The notes under the pieces were generated by a model. The model made no database searches, had not been told where the DNA came from, and worked only from the letters and a program-made list of their open reading frames with translations. Position numbers and translations under genes: made by a program. A stretch of DNA of 62,236 nucleotides, from contig CP070815.1 of assembly GCA_020344215.1 (NCBI GenBank), positions 3,593,511 through 3,655,746 of the forward strand. Reading direction: 5' to 3'. Of the stretch, positions 1 to 9,214 are shown one piece after another. Origin of the DNA: Gemmatimonadota bacterium (GTDB lineage: Bacteria; Gemmatimonadota; Gemmatimonadetes; Palauibacterales; KS3-K002). Numbering within the stretch: the first letter of the stretch is position 1; each line of letters starts with the position of its first letter.

Positions 1-175
1 CCAAAACGCTCGAGCAAAGTAGTACGAAGAAGGTCGACAGCCCCATGGCGAGGCTGTAGACCACCGTGTTGGTGACAGCGAGCGCCGGGCAGAGTCCGAG
101 CATCTGGATGAGGACTGGGTTCTCGCGCCAGATGCCGCGTGTGAGATCTTGGTTCGGCGTCGTCTGCCTCGGCAT
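1..175 (-). CDS. rnfE: Rnf complex subunit E (partial, cut by left edge)
   Basis: N-terminal 58 residues of RnfE/RsxE, an integral membrane subunit of the ion-pumping ferredoxin:NAD+ oxidoreductase. The visible residues match the family start: a short polar leader, then [20 protein letters not shown], then [13 protein letters not shown] opening the first membrane segments. The ATG at 175 overlaps the rnfG stop in the arrangement TGATG, so translation is coupled to rnfG. The gene continues beyond the left edge, where rnfA would be expected. The family assignment is firm; the rest of the protein cannot be seen. Confidence 0.92.
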   Translation of the reverse strand, partial: MPRQTTPNQDLTRGIWRENPVLIQMLGLCPALAVTNTVVYSLAMGLSTFFVLLCSSVL

Positions 176-864
176 CAGGTCGCCTCCTCCAAGTACGCCT
201 CGATCATCGGGCCGAGCCGTTCCAGCCGGTGATTGATGATACCGATCACGGCCCTCGACGAGATCGTCGCACCGGTAATCATGTCGACCTCGTTGGCAGC
301 CCCGGTCGCGCGCTGCGCCTTGACGCCGGCGAGCGGCACCTGCGACCCGTCGAACTCGGCGACGAAGGCGCTGTCCTTCTCGATCTTGTCCCCTAGTCCC
401 GGCGTCTCCTTGTTCGACAGGACCTTCATGCCGATCACCGTCCGGGTCGCCGGATCGTAGCCGAAGATCAGCTCGATGATGTCCTGAAAGCCGAACTCCG
501 CACCGGTTATGGCAAAGCCGATCGGCTCGCCGTCCTCCCGATAGCCGAGAAAGACCATCTCCAGACCGGCGGCGTCTGCTCCAGCAGGTGGCTCCAGTGT
601 CAGACCACCATCGACCACGTAGAGGGTGTCCCAGCGCTCCGGTCCTTTCAGTACCTCCTGGACCGCCTGCCTCAGCACCATCGCCTTGTAGGCCTGGATC
701 GCCGGCTGGGTCGCCTGGTAAACGAACACGAGCAGCAGCCCGGCGATGGCCCCTGCGCTACCCAGCGTGACCAGCAACCGCCAGGCGGGCACCTCCTCGC
801 GCTGAGCTGGCGCCTGCGGCAGGACGCGGCCGCCGCCGCTTCCGTTGCCGGCGGCGCCGCTCAC
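175..864 (-). CDS. rnfG: Rnf complex subunit G (covalent FMN subunit)
   Basis: RnfG carries covalently bound FMN and passes electrons within the Rnf complex on the outer face of the membrane. The protein is 229 aa with one N-terminal membrane helix and an FMN-binding domain. The ApbE flavinylation motif DMITGAT is at about residues 194-200, so the last Thr should carry FMN. I chose GTG 864 over a longer frame opening at 912. It has an AGGAGG Shine-Dalgarno seven bases upstream and overlaps the rnfD stop as GTGA, while the longer version would overlap rnfD by 52 bp with low-complexity residues. It is followed by rnfE with overlapping stop and start. Confidence 0.93.
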   Translation of the reverse strand: MSGAAGNGSGGGRVLPQAPAQREEVPAWRLLVTLGSAGAIAGLLLVFVYQATQPAIQAYKAMVLRQAVQEVLKGPERWDTLYVVDGGLTLEPPAGADAAGLEMVFLGYREDGEPIGFAITGAEFGFQDIIELIFGYDPATRTVIGMKVLSNKETPGLGDKIEKDSAFVAEFDGSQVPLAGVKAQRATGAANEVDMITGATISSRAVIGIINHRLERLGPMIEAYLEEAT

Positions 865-1865
865 GACGTCGCCTCCTGCAGCCGGGTGCCGAACACCCTG
901 GGCTGTGTCCACTGGTTGATGTACGGCACCATCGCGTTCATCAGTAGGATCGCGTACATCACGCCCTCAGGAAGGCCGCCCCACAATCGAATGATCACGA
1001 CCAGGGCGCCGATCCCCGCCCCGAAAACCCAGCAGCCCTTGGCGGTGACCGGCGAGGTCACCATGTCGGTAGCCATGAACCAGGCGCCGAGCATCAGGCC
1101 GCCGGAGAACAGCATGAAGAGCGGGCTCGGGAAGCGGCTCGCGTCGAGCAGCCAGAGCGCCCCGGACAGGACGAACACCGTCAGAAAGATGCTGGCGGGG
1201 ATTCGCCAGCTGAGGAAGTTGCGCAGCGCCAAGTAGCCGCCACAGATCGTGATCACCAGTGCGGACGTCTCGCCGGCCGAACCGCCGATGGCTCCGGTGA
1301 ACAGGTCGACGGCGTCGGTCGCGATGCGCTCGAACTTCCAGAGGCCCAGCGGCGTGGCCCCGGTCACCGTGTCCACCTCACCCGCGCCCATGAGCGGCAG
1401 CGCCGCCTGGACCGGATTGAGGTCCCACCAATTCTCGTCGCCCGTCGGCCAGGTCGTGATCGCCACGGGGAACGCGGCCTGCAAGAAGGCTCGCCCCAGC
1501 AGTGCCGGGTTGAAGATGTTCTGACCGAGGCCTCCAAAGATGAGCTTCCCGAAGGCGATGGCGACCACACCGCCCAGGAAGGACATCCAGAGCGGGAAGC
1601 CCGGTGGGAGGGTGAGGCCGAGTAGCAGCCCGGTGATGACCGCCGACCCGTCACCCAGCGATCCCTTCGACCCTAACACCACCTCGGTGAGCAGCGCCCC
1701 CAGCGTCGCCGCGGCGATCACCAGCAGCGCGCCGAACCCGAAGAAGTAGCCGGCAGCAGCAACGACGGGAACGAGGCTGCCCACCACGTTCCACATAATC
1801 GTCGGCGTCGAGGCCGGCCCCTTCAGGTGGGGCGACGCGGTGACGAGCAGGCGCGGCGTGCTCAT
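861..1865 (-). CDS. rnfD: Rnf complex subunit D (membrane FMN subunit)
   Basis: Polytopic membrane subunit of Rnf, 334 aa, homologous to NqrB. It begins with the family-typical LLVTASPHLKGP and has about ten hydrophobic helices. A flavinylation motif, DTVTGAT (about residues 165-171), should carry a second covalent FMN on Thr171. GQNIFNPALLGRAF is another conserved family stretch. The start overlaps the rnfC stop by four bases (ATGA), so the two are translationally coupled. Length is normal for the family. Confidence 0.95.
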   Translation of the reverse strand: MSTPRLLVTASPHLKGPASTPTIMWNVVGSLVPVVAAAGYFFGFGALLVIAAATLGALLTEVVLGSKGSLGDGSAVITGLLLGLTLPPGFPLWMSFLGGVVAIAFGKLIFGGLGQNIFNPALLGRAFLQAAFPVAITTWPTGDENWWDLNPVQAALPLMGAGEVDTVTGATPLGLWKFERIATDAVDLFTGAIGGSAGETSALVITICGGYLALRNFLSWRIPASIFLTVFVLSGALWLLDASRFPSPLFMLFSGGLMLGAWFMATDMVTSPVTAKGCWVFGAGIGALVVIIRLWGGLPEGVMYAILLMNAMVPYINQWTQPRVFGTRLQEATS

Positions 1866-3196
1866 GCCGCCGCTCGCGCCTTCAGCCGCTGCAGCGCCGT
1901 CCGTGAGACCTGGAAGAGCTGTGAAAGCGGGATGTTAGACGGACAGACGTATGAGCAGCATCCGCACAGCATGCAGTCCCAGATGTGGTGCTCCTCCATA
2001 TCCTCGTAGCGCCCCGCCCTGGCCATCGCCCCCAAGAGTTGCGGGTTGAGGAACACCGGACATGCATCCAGGCAGTGGCCGCAGCGGATGCAGTTGTACG
2101 ACTCCTTCCTCCTGGTCTCCTGCCGGGATAGCACTATGACACCGGTCACGCCCTTGAGGATCGGGGTGTCGAGGCTCGCCTGCGGCGCGCCCATCATGGG
2201 CCCGCCGAACACGATCTCGTGGGCGTCCTCCGTAAGCCCACCGCAGGCCTCGATCAGGTCGCCGACCTTGGTACCGACCGGGACGATCAGATTCGCCGGC
2301 ACCTTCACGCCGAGGCCGGTGACCGTCACGATCCGTTCGATCAGCGGGAGCCCGGTATCGAACACCTCGGCGATGGCGGCGCACGAGCCGACGTTCTGGA
2401 CCACGACGCCGACGTGCATCGGCAGCTTGCCCGACGGCACCTCGCGCCCCAGCAGCGCCTTGATCAGCATCTTCTCGGCGCCCTGCGGGTACTTCACCGT
2501 CAGCGGGTGCAGCGTGACGTTGAGGTCCGAGGGCAACGTCGCCCGGATCGCTTCGACGGCGTCCGGTTTGTTCTTCTCGATCCCGATCATCGCCCGCTCT
2601 ACCCCGAGCGTGTGCATCATGATGCGGAGCCCCATGTGGACCCGCTCAGGGTATTCTGCCATGATGTGATGATCGGTTGTGAGATACGGCTCGCACTCGC
2701 AGCCGTTGATCACGATGGTGTCGAGCTTGGTATCGGGCGGCGGCGCGAGCTTGACGTGCGTGGGGAACGCCGCGCCGCCGAGCCCGACCACACCCGCGTC
2801 CTGCACGGCCTGAACGACCTGCTTCGGCGTGAGCCCCTCCCAGCGCGGCACGATGCGCGGCCGCGGCGCCTGCGCCGAGTAGCGGTCGACGGCGATGCGC
2901 ACCGCCGGCTTATATGTACCGTCCGGGTGCGGCCAGAGCTCGATCGCGGCGACGGTCCCACTGGCAGAGGCGTGAACGGGGGACGAGATGAAACCGTCGG
3001 CCGCGGCGACCATGTCACCGCGCTCCACGCGGTCGCCCTCCGAGACGATCGGCTTGGCCGGTGCCCCGGTGTGCTGACTGAGGGGAAGAACGACCTCGTC
3101 CGGGAACGGCATCCGGCGGATGTTTTCGCCCTCCGTGAGCTCCTTCAGCTCAGGTGGGTGTACTCCGTGCCTGAATGTGCTTCGCCTCGAAGCCAT
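1862..3196 (-). CDS. rnfC: Rnf complex subunit C (ferredoxin/NADH-handling peripheral subunit)
   Basis: Peripheral Rnf subunit of 444 aa with the NuoF-like NADH/FMN fold and two [4Fe-4S] clusters. The N terminus contains the family signature HGVHPPELKELT. Cluster cysteines are C369, C372, C375, C379 and C408, C411, C414, C418. In established Rnf complexes this subunit exchanges electrons with NAD(H). The gene lies 120 bp downstream of nifJ, with a repeat-rich hairpin between them, and overlaps rnfD. nifJ directly upstream, instead of rnfB, is the odd feature of this operon. Confidence 0.95.
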   Translation of the reverse strand: MASRRSTFRHGVHPPELKELTEGENIRRMPFPDEVVLPLSQHTGAPAKPIVSEGDRVERGDMVAAADGFISSPVHASASGTVAAIELWPHPDGTYKPAVRIAVDRYSAQAPRPRIVPRWEGLTPKQVVQAVQDAGVVGLGGAAFPTHVKLAPPPDTKLDTIVINGCECEPYLTTDHHIMAEYPERVHMGLRIMMHTLGVERAMIGIEKNKPDAVEAIRATLPSDLNVTLHPLTVKYPQGAEKMLIKALLGREVPSGKLPMHVGVVVQNVGSCAAIAEVFDTGLPLIERIVTVTGLGVKVPANLIVPVGTKVGDLIEACGGLTEDAHEIVFGGPMMGAPQASLDTPILKGVTGVIVLSRQETRRKESYNCIRCGHCLDACPVFLNPQLLGAMARAGRYEDMEEHHIWDCMLCGCCSYVCPSNIPLSQLFQVSRTALQRLKARAAA

Positions 3197-3229
3197 CTAT
3201 TCAAACAGACCCCCGTCTCACCTCTTAAT

Positions 3230-3312
3230 CCTGCTCGTGATCGTACTCATACTCGAGATCACGAGTACGATCACGAGTACGATTACGAGCAGGAGCAGGA
3301 GTATGAGTGCTT
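3230..3312. repeat. Hexamer repeat with long inverted repeat between nifJ and rnfC
   Basis: The spacer between the nifJ stop and the rnfC start is built from degenerate 6-bp units such as GAGTAC, GATCAC, GATTAC and GAGCAG. It also forms inverted repeats. Arms 3230-3248 and 3275-3293 pair over 19 bp with one G-U type mismatch. Alternatively arms 3234-3248 and 3263-3277 pair perfectly over 15 bp. No U-tract follows on either strand. The mRNA of the rnf operon would fold strongly here, just upstream of rnfC. Confidence 0.85.
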
Positions 3313-3316
3313 CCCG

Positions 3317-6300
3317 CTAGTTGAACGGCTCAGCGCGCTTGATCCACTTATCGAGGTCCTTCTCCTTCGGATTCAGCGGCGAGCCTGGATGAATGATCTT
3401 CACGGGGCAGCGCTCGGCGGCCGTCACCAGCTCCCTGAACGTCCCCGCTCGCGGGTCTTTGATGTACGCCTGCTTCTTGTCGTTGTAGGCGAACATCTTC
3501 TTGTTGAGATTCGTGCATTCGTTACAGGTGGTGCAGCGAGCCGTCTCGATGTACGGCTCCATCACCAATACTTCTTCTTCCTCAACCGCCGGCGCTTCCG
3601 CCGGCGCGGCTAGCGTCGCGGTAGCCGGTTCCGCCACGGCTACCGCTCCCTCAGCGGCGGGCCCGACGCCGATCCCGAGGCCGGAGACATCCATGGTCAG
3701 CGGCGGCAAGGCGGGCGTCGACTCCGCCTTCGCCAGTAGGTCGGCCACCGTCATCTTGCCGTCGCCGGCGCGCAGCAGCCCTTCGGCAAGCCGCCGAGCC
3801 ACGACCTGCGGGTACACGGCCTTGAGATCGGCGAGCTTCGCATCGTACTCGGCACGCAGCTGCGCCGCCTTCTTCTCGAACTGCTCCTCGAGCTCGTACT
3901 CGACGACGCCACGCGCATCATCGCTGACCACAATCCCGGCCAACTCGCGCAGCTGCCACCAGAAAAGCAGCCGGTCTTCCGCCAGCTCGACCATCTCTTC
4001 GGAGAGCGTTAGGCGCGTGAGCCGCCTCTCGGCGTCGATCACATAGATGAACGGTATCTGACCGTTGCGCTCGTCCTTCGGCAGCGCGACGTACTCGTGG
4101 AAGGGAACCAGCTCCTCCTCGGAAACGTCCGCCGCGAGCTTCTTGAAGTGCTTTCTGAAGCGCGACTCGGTTGCCGCCCAATCGGCGATGGTGAGCGGCA
4201 GCTCCATCGTCTGCTCCTGGCCCTCGTCGTCGACGTAGCTCAGCTCGTAGACGGGCCAGTTCTCCTCCGGCTCCGGATTCCCCTCCAGATCCAGACAGTC
4301 GCTCCAGGTCCGCCCCGCGTCGGGGTCGTACAGCAAGAACGGGAAGGCGCGACTTTCCAGCGTGAGCTTCGCCGCGTGCTGCGCCTGGTCATCACCCAGA
4401 CCGTGCTCCGGCGGGCAGGGGCAGTGGAGGATGAAGACGGCCGGGCGGCGGCTATTCAGCCCTTTGATCACGCCGGCCAGAAGATGCGACGGCAACGCCT
4501 GTGAGGACTGCAGCACGTAGGTCCCGCGGTGGGCCATGGCGATGAGCCCCATCTCCTTGCGGGTCTCCACCTTGCCGTGCTGGTCCTTGCCGAACGCCGC
4601 CATGTCCGAGACCTGGCCGGTGTAGCCGCTGGTGCACGCCTGGCCGCCGGTGTTCGAGTAGACCTGAGTATCCAGGACCATCACGCGAACCGGCTTACCT
4701 GAGGCCAGCAAGCGGGAGACGTTCTGGAAGCCGATGTCGTACATGGCCCCGTCACCGCCGACAGCGAAGATCGGCGGACAGAGCTTGAATTCCTCATCGC
4801 TGAACTGTTGCCAGTCGAACTTGGTGAAGAACGGCTCGTGCGCCTCCGGGTCGTACTCGCCAGCCAGCTCCAGCTCGGCTCGCCGGATCGCGACGAACCC
4901 ATCCGCCATCTTCCGCATATGGCCCTCGAAGATCCCGATGGCGATGGACGGCGCATCCTGGAAGAGGTGGTTGGTCCAGGGGAACGGGTACGGGTTGTAC
5001 GGATAGGTGCTACCCCAAACCGAGGAGCAGCCCGTCGCGTTGGCGAAGCCCGTGATCGAGCGACCTTTGCCGCTGGGACCTTCGGTATACCGCCAATGGA
5101 GGTCTTTCAGGTCGTTGATCATCCTGGCGATGCGCTGGACTTCCTCCCTCTTCGACTGCTCCAACGGGAGATCGATCTCACCGCTCTCTTCGGCGCTGAC
5201 CGCGTTCAGGTCCGCCTCGCTGGCCAGCAGTCCGCGGGCCTTAGCATCGAGTCCGACGATCAGTTCCTCCAGCTTCTGGACGTGCTTGGCCACGCGCGGC
5301 TGCAACACGGCACTGACCGCCGCCAGCACGAGATGGACGCCGGTCTTTTCGCCGCAGCCCATGCAGGAGCCGTCGCCGCCGAACATCGAGCGGTAGTTCT
5401 CCTTCTTCAACAGCATCGAAGACAGGACGCCGATACCTTCGTCGAGGTTGGCTATGTTGATGTAGCGATCGTCGGTATCAGGCAACCACTGCCACAGCTT
5501 CCAGTTGCGGCGGAGCTTCTCGACGACCTCTTCCTCCTGCTTCACCGTGATCAGAGCCCGGTCCGGGCAGACCTCCACGCAAAGGTTGCAGCCCTTACAG
5601 GCCTCCGGATTGACGGTGACAGAGAGCAGGCCGCCCGTGCCCTTCTCCTGCGACTCGGGCACCTCGTAGAAGGGCGCGGTCTTTGCCAGCGGGAACTCGG
5701 AGAGCGCCAGGTAGACGGGCGTGAACTCGTCGTCCAGGTCTTTGCGTCGCTCGGCGTCCAGGTTCAGCTTCTCGGCGACGTTCTTGTACGACTGGGAGAG
5801 GACGTCGCCGAAGTTGTGGAAGGGGACGCCTTTCATGATCTTCCGCGACTCGTTGGCCAGCGGTCTGACGATCTGGCGGATGCGGTCGAGGGAGCGGCCG
5901 TTGGAGGAGGCGGCGATGGCCGCCTCGATGACGTGCTCGACGCTGTTGACGAGGCCGGGGATGGCGGCGTCGGGACAAACGGTCCAACACTGCGCACAGC
6001 CCGTGCATTTCTCGGCGATGAACTCGGGCACCTCGAAGCGCACGTCGGTCATGTCGCGGATCGTGCTGGTGGCCGCCGGGATGGCGCTCAGCGCCGCGAA
6101 CGGGTCGGCGATGGGATCGTCGCCCGTCTTGTACAAGTAAGCCACCTGCTCCCAGAAGCGGCCCGGGTTGCCGAACCCGTCACGCCAGCCACTACCGTCG
6201 AGAACCGCGGGCATCTGCGGCGTCTGGGCCGTTTCGCCGGTCTCCACCTCCAGTGCTGAGTGGTCGAGGAGTACGACCTCGTCGAAGCCGCGGCGGATCA

Positions 6301-8362
6301 CCCGCACGTTGTCCTCGACGACCCGCTCGCCCAGCTTGCCGAACTTCTTGGTGAGCTGGGCCCGGATCCCGTCGAACAGCTCGTCCTCGCTCAGACCTTC
6401 GCGTTCTATCAGGCCGGCGGTTCGGAAGAACGACCCCATGAAGGCCGCACCCTGCATTCGGTAGCGGAGCTCGGGATCGGTGGCCTCCTCCGTCGCGATC
6501 TTGAAGCCGTCAACGCCGTAGATCTTGAGGTTCTTCTCCTTGATCTGGCGTCGCGCGCCGGCCGGGAACGTCTCCCACAACTCCTGCGGCGTGAGGTCGC
6601 TCTGGATGACGAACACGCCACCCTCCTTGAGACCGGCCAGCGGGTTCGAGTGGCGGAAGACATTGGGGTCGGGTGACAACACCACGTCCACGTGCTTCAG
6701 CTCGGCGTTCAGCCGTAGCGGCGCCTTGGCGAGCGTGCCGTAGAAGGTGGTGGGCTGGCCCTTCTTCTCCGAGCCGTACTTCGGGTTCGCCTTGATGTGC
6801 CAACCCAAGAGCTCGAACGCGGTCATCGCCACGTTCTTGCCTGTCGTGATCGCTCCCCAGCCGCCGATCGAGTGGATGCGAATGGAAACCGACCCCTCAG
6901 GCATCAGATCGATGTCACCCTCCGAGTCCAAGGCCAGATGCGAGAGGTCCGGGTACGACTCGAGCAACCGCTCCTGCCAGATCTGGAGCTTGGGCAGGCG
7001 GGTGCCCTTGCGGATGAAGTCGATACCGAGATAGAAGAGCCGCCGGCCGAGGCCGTCGGGCATCATGTTCTGCACCGCGGCGACGATGTCGCCCGGCTGC
7101 AGGTCGCGGCTGCCCATCCCGAAAGCGCCGGAGTAGAACTCGGGCACCTCGTCCGGCTTGATGGCGGGAAGCCCCGGGTGCGGCACGACACCGTTCTTCG
7201 CCCGGCCGTTCTCCAGCGCCTTGCCCATCGCAGCCCGTACCTCGCGTAGCACCGGCAGGTCGACGGCCAGCGGCTGGTCAGTGCGTTCGAGCACCGCCAC
7301 AGCCTGCTTGCCTCTGAGCAGCTGCACGACCAAGTCAGCCGGGAAGGGACGGAACACGGTCAGGTTGAGGACACCGACCTTGATGCCGCGGGTCTCGCGC
7401 AAGTGGTCGGCGACCGCTTCGGCGTTCCAGACCGCCGAGCCCTGGGCCAAGATCACGTACTCGGCGTCCTCCAAGCGGTAGCCGGTGGCGCGGGCGTACC
7501 GGCGGCCGGTGAGCTCGTAGTACTCCTGCATCGCGCGATCGACGAGCGGCTGGACGTGATCGAAGAAGAAGGGCCGCTGCGCCGCCACACCCTGCGCGTA
7601 GCTGTCCTGGTTCTGCACCACGCCGACCATCGCCGGGTAATCCAGATCGAACATCTCCGGGATCCGCCGCCGCTTCTCGCCGAAGACCATCTTCTGGGCC
7701 GGGGTCACCGACTCGATGATGTCCGAGGGATCGCCCAGGTACTCCTTCACCAGCTCATCTTCCGGCAGCATCACCGACTCGATCACGTGGCTGGTGAGGA
7801 ACCCGTCCTGGGCAACCAGCGCAGGAGTGAGGGATAGCTCCGCCGCGCGATGAGCGATCAAGTTGAGGTCGGCTACCTCCTGGACGTTCTTGGCGAAGAA
7901 CTGGATGAACCCCGTGTCGTCCACTGCATGGTAGTCGTCGTGCCCCGCATGCACGTTGAGGGCGTGCTTGGTCATCGCCCGGGCGGCGATGTTGAGCACG
8001 TAGGTCAGCCGCTTGCCCACGGCGGCGTAGAGCGACTCGTGCATGTAGGCGATGCCCTGACCGCTCGAGAAATTCGTGGCGCGCAGGCCCGTCATGCTCA
8101 TGCCTGCGGTGACGGCAGCGGCGGCATGTTCGCCCTCGGGTTCGAAGAAGATCAGCTTACGACCGTTGGCGTTCAGCTTGCCGGCTGCGACGGCGGCCGC
8201 CCAACCCTCGCCCATCTGGGTGGATGGTGTGATCGGGTAGGCGCCCGCCCCTTCGCTGGCGGCGGTCTCGACGGTGACGATCGCCTCGCTTCCGTCCACC
8301 GCCGTGCGAATACCCGGGAACCTGGGTTCGAACGTTTTATCTTTAGCTCTCTTCAACATCAT
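3317..8362 (-). CDS. nifJ: Giant pyruvate:ferredoxin (2-oxoacid) oxidoreductase with C-terminal ferredoxin-like extension
   Basis: NifJ-type single-chain oxidoreductase that decarboxylates pyruvate (or a related 2-oxoacid) to acyl-CoA with ferredoxin reduction, using TPP and iron-sulfur clusters. The N-terminal TPP pyrimidine domain is at about residues 10-230 and a gamma-like domain at about 490-700. Two ferredoxin motifs follow (C786/789/792/796 and C922/925/928/932). Proximal-cluster cysteines are C1000, C1003, C1112 and C1243, and the TPP motif GGDGAMYDIG is near 1202. It is 1681 aa against about 1170-1230 for typical NifJ. Roughly 80 extra residues separate the two ferredoxin motifs. A C-terminal extension of about 350 residues has a coiled stretch (about 1480-1515), an Ala/Pro/Val linker (about 1550-1600) and a single-cluster ferredoxin-like end (C1610, C1613, C1616, C1652). 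The start overlaps the rnfB stop (ATGA). Pyruvate as substrate is inferred from the family. Confidence 0.93.
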   Translation of the reverse strand: MMLKRAKDKTFEPRFPGIRTAVDGSEAIVTVETAASEGAGAYPITPSTQMGEGWAAAVAAGKLNANGRKLIFFEPEGEHAAAAVTAGMSMTGLRATNFSSGQGIAYMHESLYAAVGKRLTYVLNIAARAMTKHALNVHAGHDDYHAVDDTGFIQFFAKNVQEVADLNLIAHRAAELSLTPALVAQDGFLTSHVIESVMLPEDELVKEYLGDPSDIIESVTPAQKMVFGEKRRRIPEMFDLDYPAMVGVVQNQDSYAQGVAAQRPFFFDHVQPLVDRAMQEYYELTGRRYARATGYRLEDAEYVILAQGSAVWNAEAVADHLRETRGIKVGVLNLTVFRPFPADLVVQLLRGKQAVAVLERTDQPLAVDLPVLREVRAAMGKALENGRAKNGVVPHPGLPAIKPDEVPEFYSGAFGMGSRDLQPGDIVAAVQNMMPDGLGRRLFYLGIDFIRKGTRLPKLQIWQERLLESYPDLSHLALDSEGDIDLMPEGSVSIRIHSIGGWGAITTGKNVAMTAFELLGWHIKANPKYGSEKKGQPTTFYGTLAKAPLRLNAELKHVDVVLSPDPNVFRHSNPLAGLKEGGVFVIQSDLTPQELWETFPAGARRQIKEKNLKIYGVDGFKIATEEATDPELRYRMQGAAFMGSFFRTAGLIEREGLSEDELFDGIRAQLTKKFGKLGERVVEDNVRVIRRGFDEVVLLDHSALEVETGETAQTPQMPAVLDGSGWRDGFGNPGRFWEQVAYLYKTGDDPIADPFAALSAIPAATSTIRDMTDVRFEVPEFIAEKCTGCAQCWTVCPDAAIPGLVNSVEHVIEAAIAASSNGRSLDRIRQIVRPLANESRKIMKGVPFHNFGDVLSQSYKNVAEKLNLDAERRKDLDDEFTPVYLALSEFPLAKTAPFYEVPESQEKGTGGLLSVTVNPEACKGCNLCVEVCPDRALITVKQEEEVVEKLRRNWKLWQWLPDTDDRYINIANLDEGIGVLSSMLLKKENYRSMFGGDGSCMGCGEKTGVHLVLAAVSAVLQPRVAKHVQKLEELIVGLDAKARGLLASEADLNAVSAEESGEIDLPLEQSKREEVQRIARMINDLKDLHWRYTEGPSGKGRSITGFANATGCSSVWGSTYPYNPYPFPWTNHLFQDAPSIAIGIFEGHMRKMADGFVAIRRAELELAGEYDPEAHEPFFTKFDWQQFSDEEFKLCPPIFAVGGDGAMYDIGFQNVSRLLASGKPVRVMVLDTQVYSNTGGQACTSGYTGQVSDMAAFGKDQHGKVETRKEMGLIAMAHRGTYVLQSSQALPSHLLAGVIKGLNSRRPAVFILHCPCPPEHGLGDDQAQHAAKLTLESRAFPFLLYDPDAGRTWSDCLDLEGNPEPEENWPVYELSYVDDEGQEQTMELPLTIADWAATESRFRKHFKKLAADVSEEELVPFHEYVALPKDERNGQIPFIYVIDAERRLTRLTLSEEMVELAEDRLLFWWQLRELAGIVVSDDARGVVEYELEEQFEKKAAQLRAEYDAKLADLKAVYPQVVARRLAEGLLRAGDGKMTVADLLAKAESTPALPPLTMDVSGLGIGVGPAAEGAVAVAEPATATLAAPAEAPAVEEEEVLVMEPYIETARCTTCNECTNLNKKMFAYNDKKQAYIKDPRAGTFRELVTAAERCPVKIIHPGSPLNPKEKDLDKWIKRAEPFN

Positions 8363-9210
8363 GCGACTTCACTCCTGATCGGTTGGGGCATGTCGGCGAA
8401 CTGCTGGCCCTCGACCCAGACGATCGCGGCCGTCGGGCAGCGCTCGATGGCTTTCGGGTCGGCGAGCTCATTCTTGCTGTAATCGATCACTGCGAGGCCG
8501 TTCTGGATCTCGATCAGACCGGGTGCGGCATCGGTCACGCAGAGCCCGCACCCGGTGCAGGCCACCTTGCAGATCTCCTCGGCCTCATCGCCCTCGAGCA
8601 AGCTCTTGCACTGCACGATCAGCTTCTGCGTGACCGGCATGATCTCGAACAGGTCTCTCGGGCAAGCTTCAACGCAATCGCCACAGGCCGTGCAGCGGTC
8701 GGGGATGACCACGGGCAGGCCATAGTGGTTCATGTAGATGGCGTCGTAGTCGCAGACCCGCTCGCAATCGTCGAGCCCGAGGCACGACCAGGCGCAGCCC
8801 TTTCCACCGGCGGCCACGGCGGCCGCCGCTCCGCAGGTCTCGAGGCCGATGTACTCGGCGCGCCGCAACGAGACATGGGAGCCGCCGGCGCAGAGCAGCC
8901 GAGCGACCCGCTTGACCGCCTCACCCGCCTCGACGCCCAGGTAGTCGGCGATATCGAGGATGTCTTCGGAGCCCAACTGGGTGCACGCCGCCGGCTGGAC
9001 TTTCCCGCCGACCAGCTCCTCGGCGAAGGCCCGGCACCCGGCGGAACCGCACGCCCCGCAGTTGGAGCCCGGGAGCAGATCGGCCACCGCGTCGATGCGC
9101 GGGTCCTCCCACACCTTGAGCTTCTTGTTGGCGAGCGCGATCAGAATGGCGAAGGCGAGGGCCACGCCCCCGAGAATCGCCACCGACACCGCAATCGCAC
9201 TGAGGTTCAT
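8359..9210 (-). CDS. rnfB: Rnf complex subunit B (multi-[4Fe-4S] ferredoxin-accepting subunit)
   Basis: RnfB receives electrons from reduced ferredoxin. The 283-aa protein has an N-terminal membrane helix (about residues 5-27). Next is the RnfB Fe-S domain with C51, C54, C59 and C76, then further cysteine-rich ferredoxin motifs around residues 139-153, 173-183 and 214-224, and a late C258. Length and order match the family. The gene overlaps nifJ downstream by four bases and starts five bases after the upstream orphan gene. It is therefore coupled directly to the oxidoreductase that should supply its electrons. Confidence 0.94.
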   Translation of the reverse strand: MNLSAIAVSVAILGGVALAFAILIALANKKLKVWEDPRIDAVADLLPGSNCGACGSAGCRAFAEELVGGKVQPAACTQLGSEDILDIADYLGVEAGEAVKRVARLLCAGGSHVSLRRAEYIGLETCGAAAAVAAGGKGCAWSCLGLDDCERVCDYDAIYMNHYGLPVVIPDRCTACGDCVEACPRDLFEIMPVTQKLIVQCKSLLEGDEAEEICKVACTGCGLCVTDAAPGLIEIQNGLAVIDYSKNELADPKAIERCPTAAIVWVEGQQFADMPQPIRSEVA

Positions 9211-9214
9211 CCGC

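Noticed and set aside
2219..3613. Long plus-strand frame opposite rnfC and nifJ (464 codons)
   Set aside because: It lies antisense to firmly identified genes, has His/Arg/Asp-rich repetitive translation and no motif. Such shadow frames are common in high-GC DNA.
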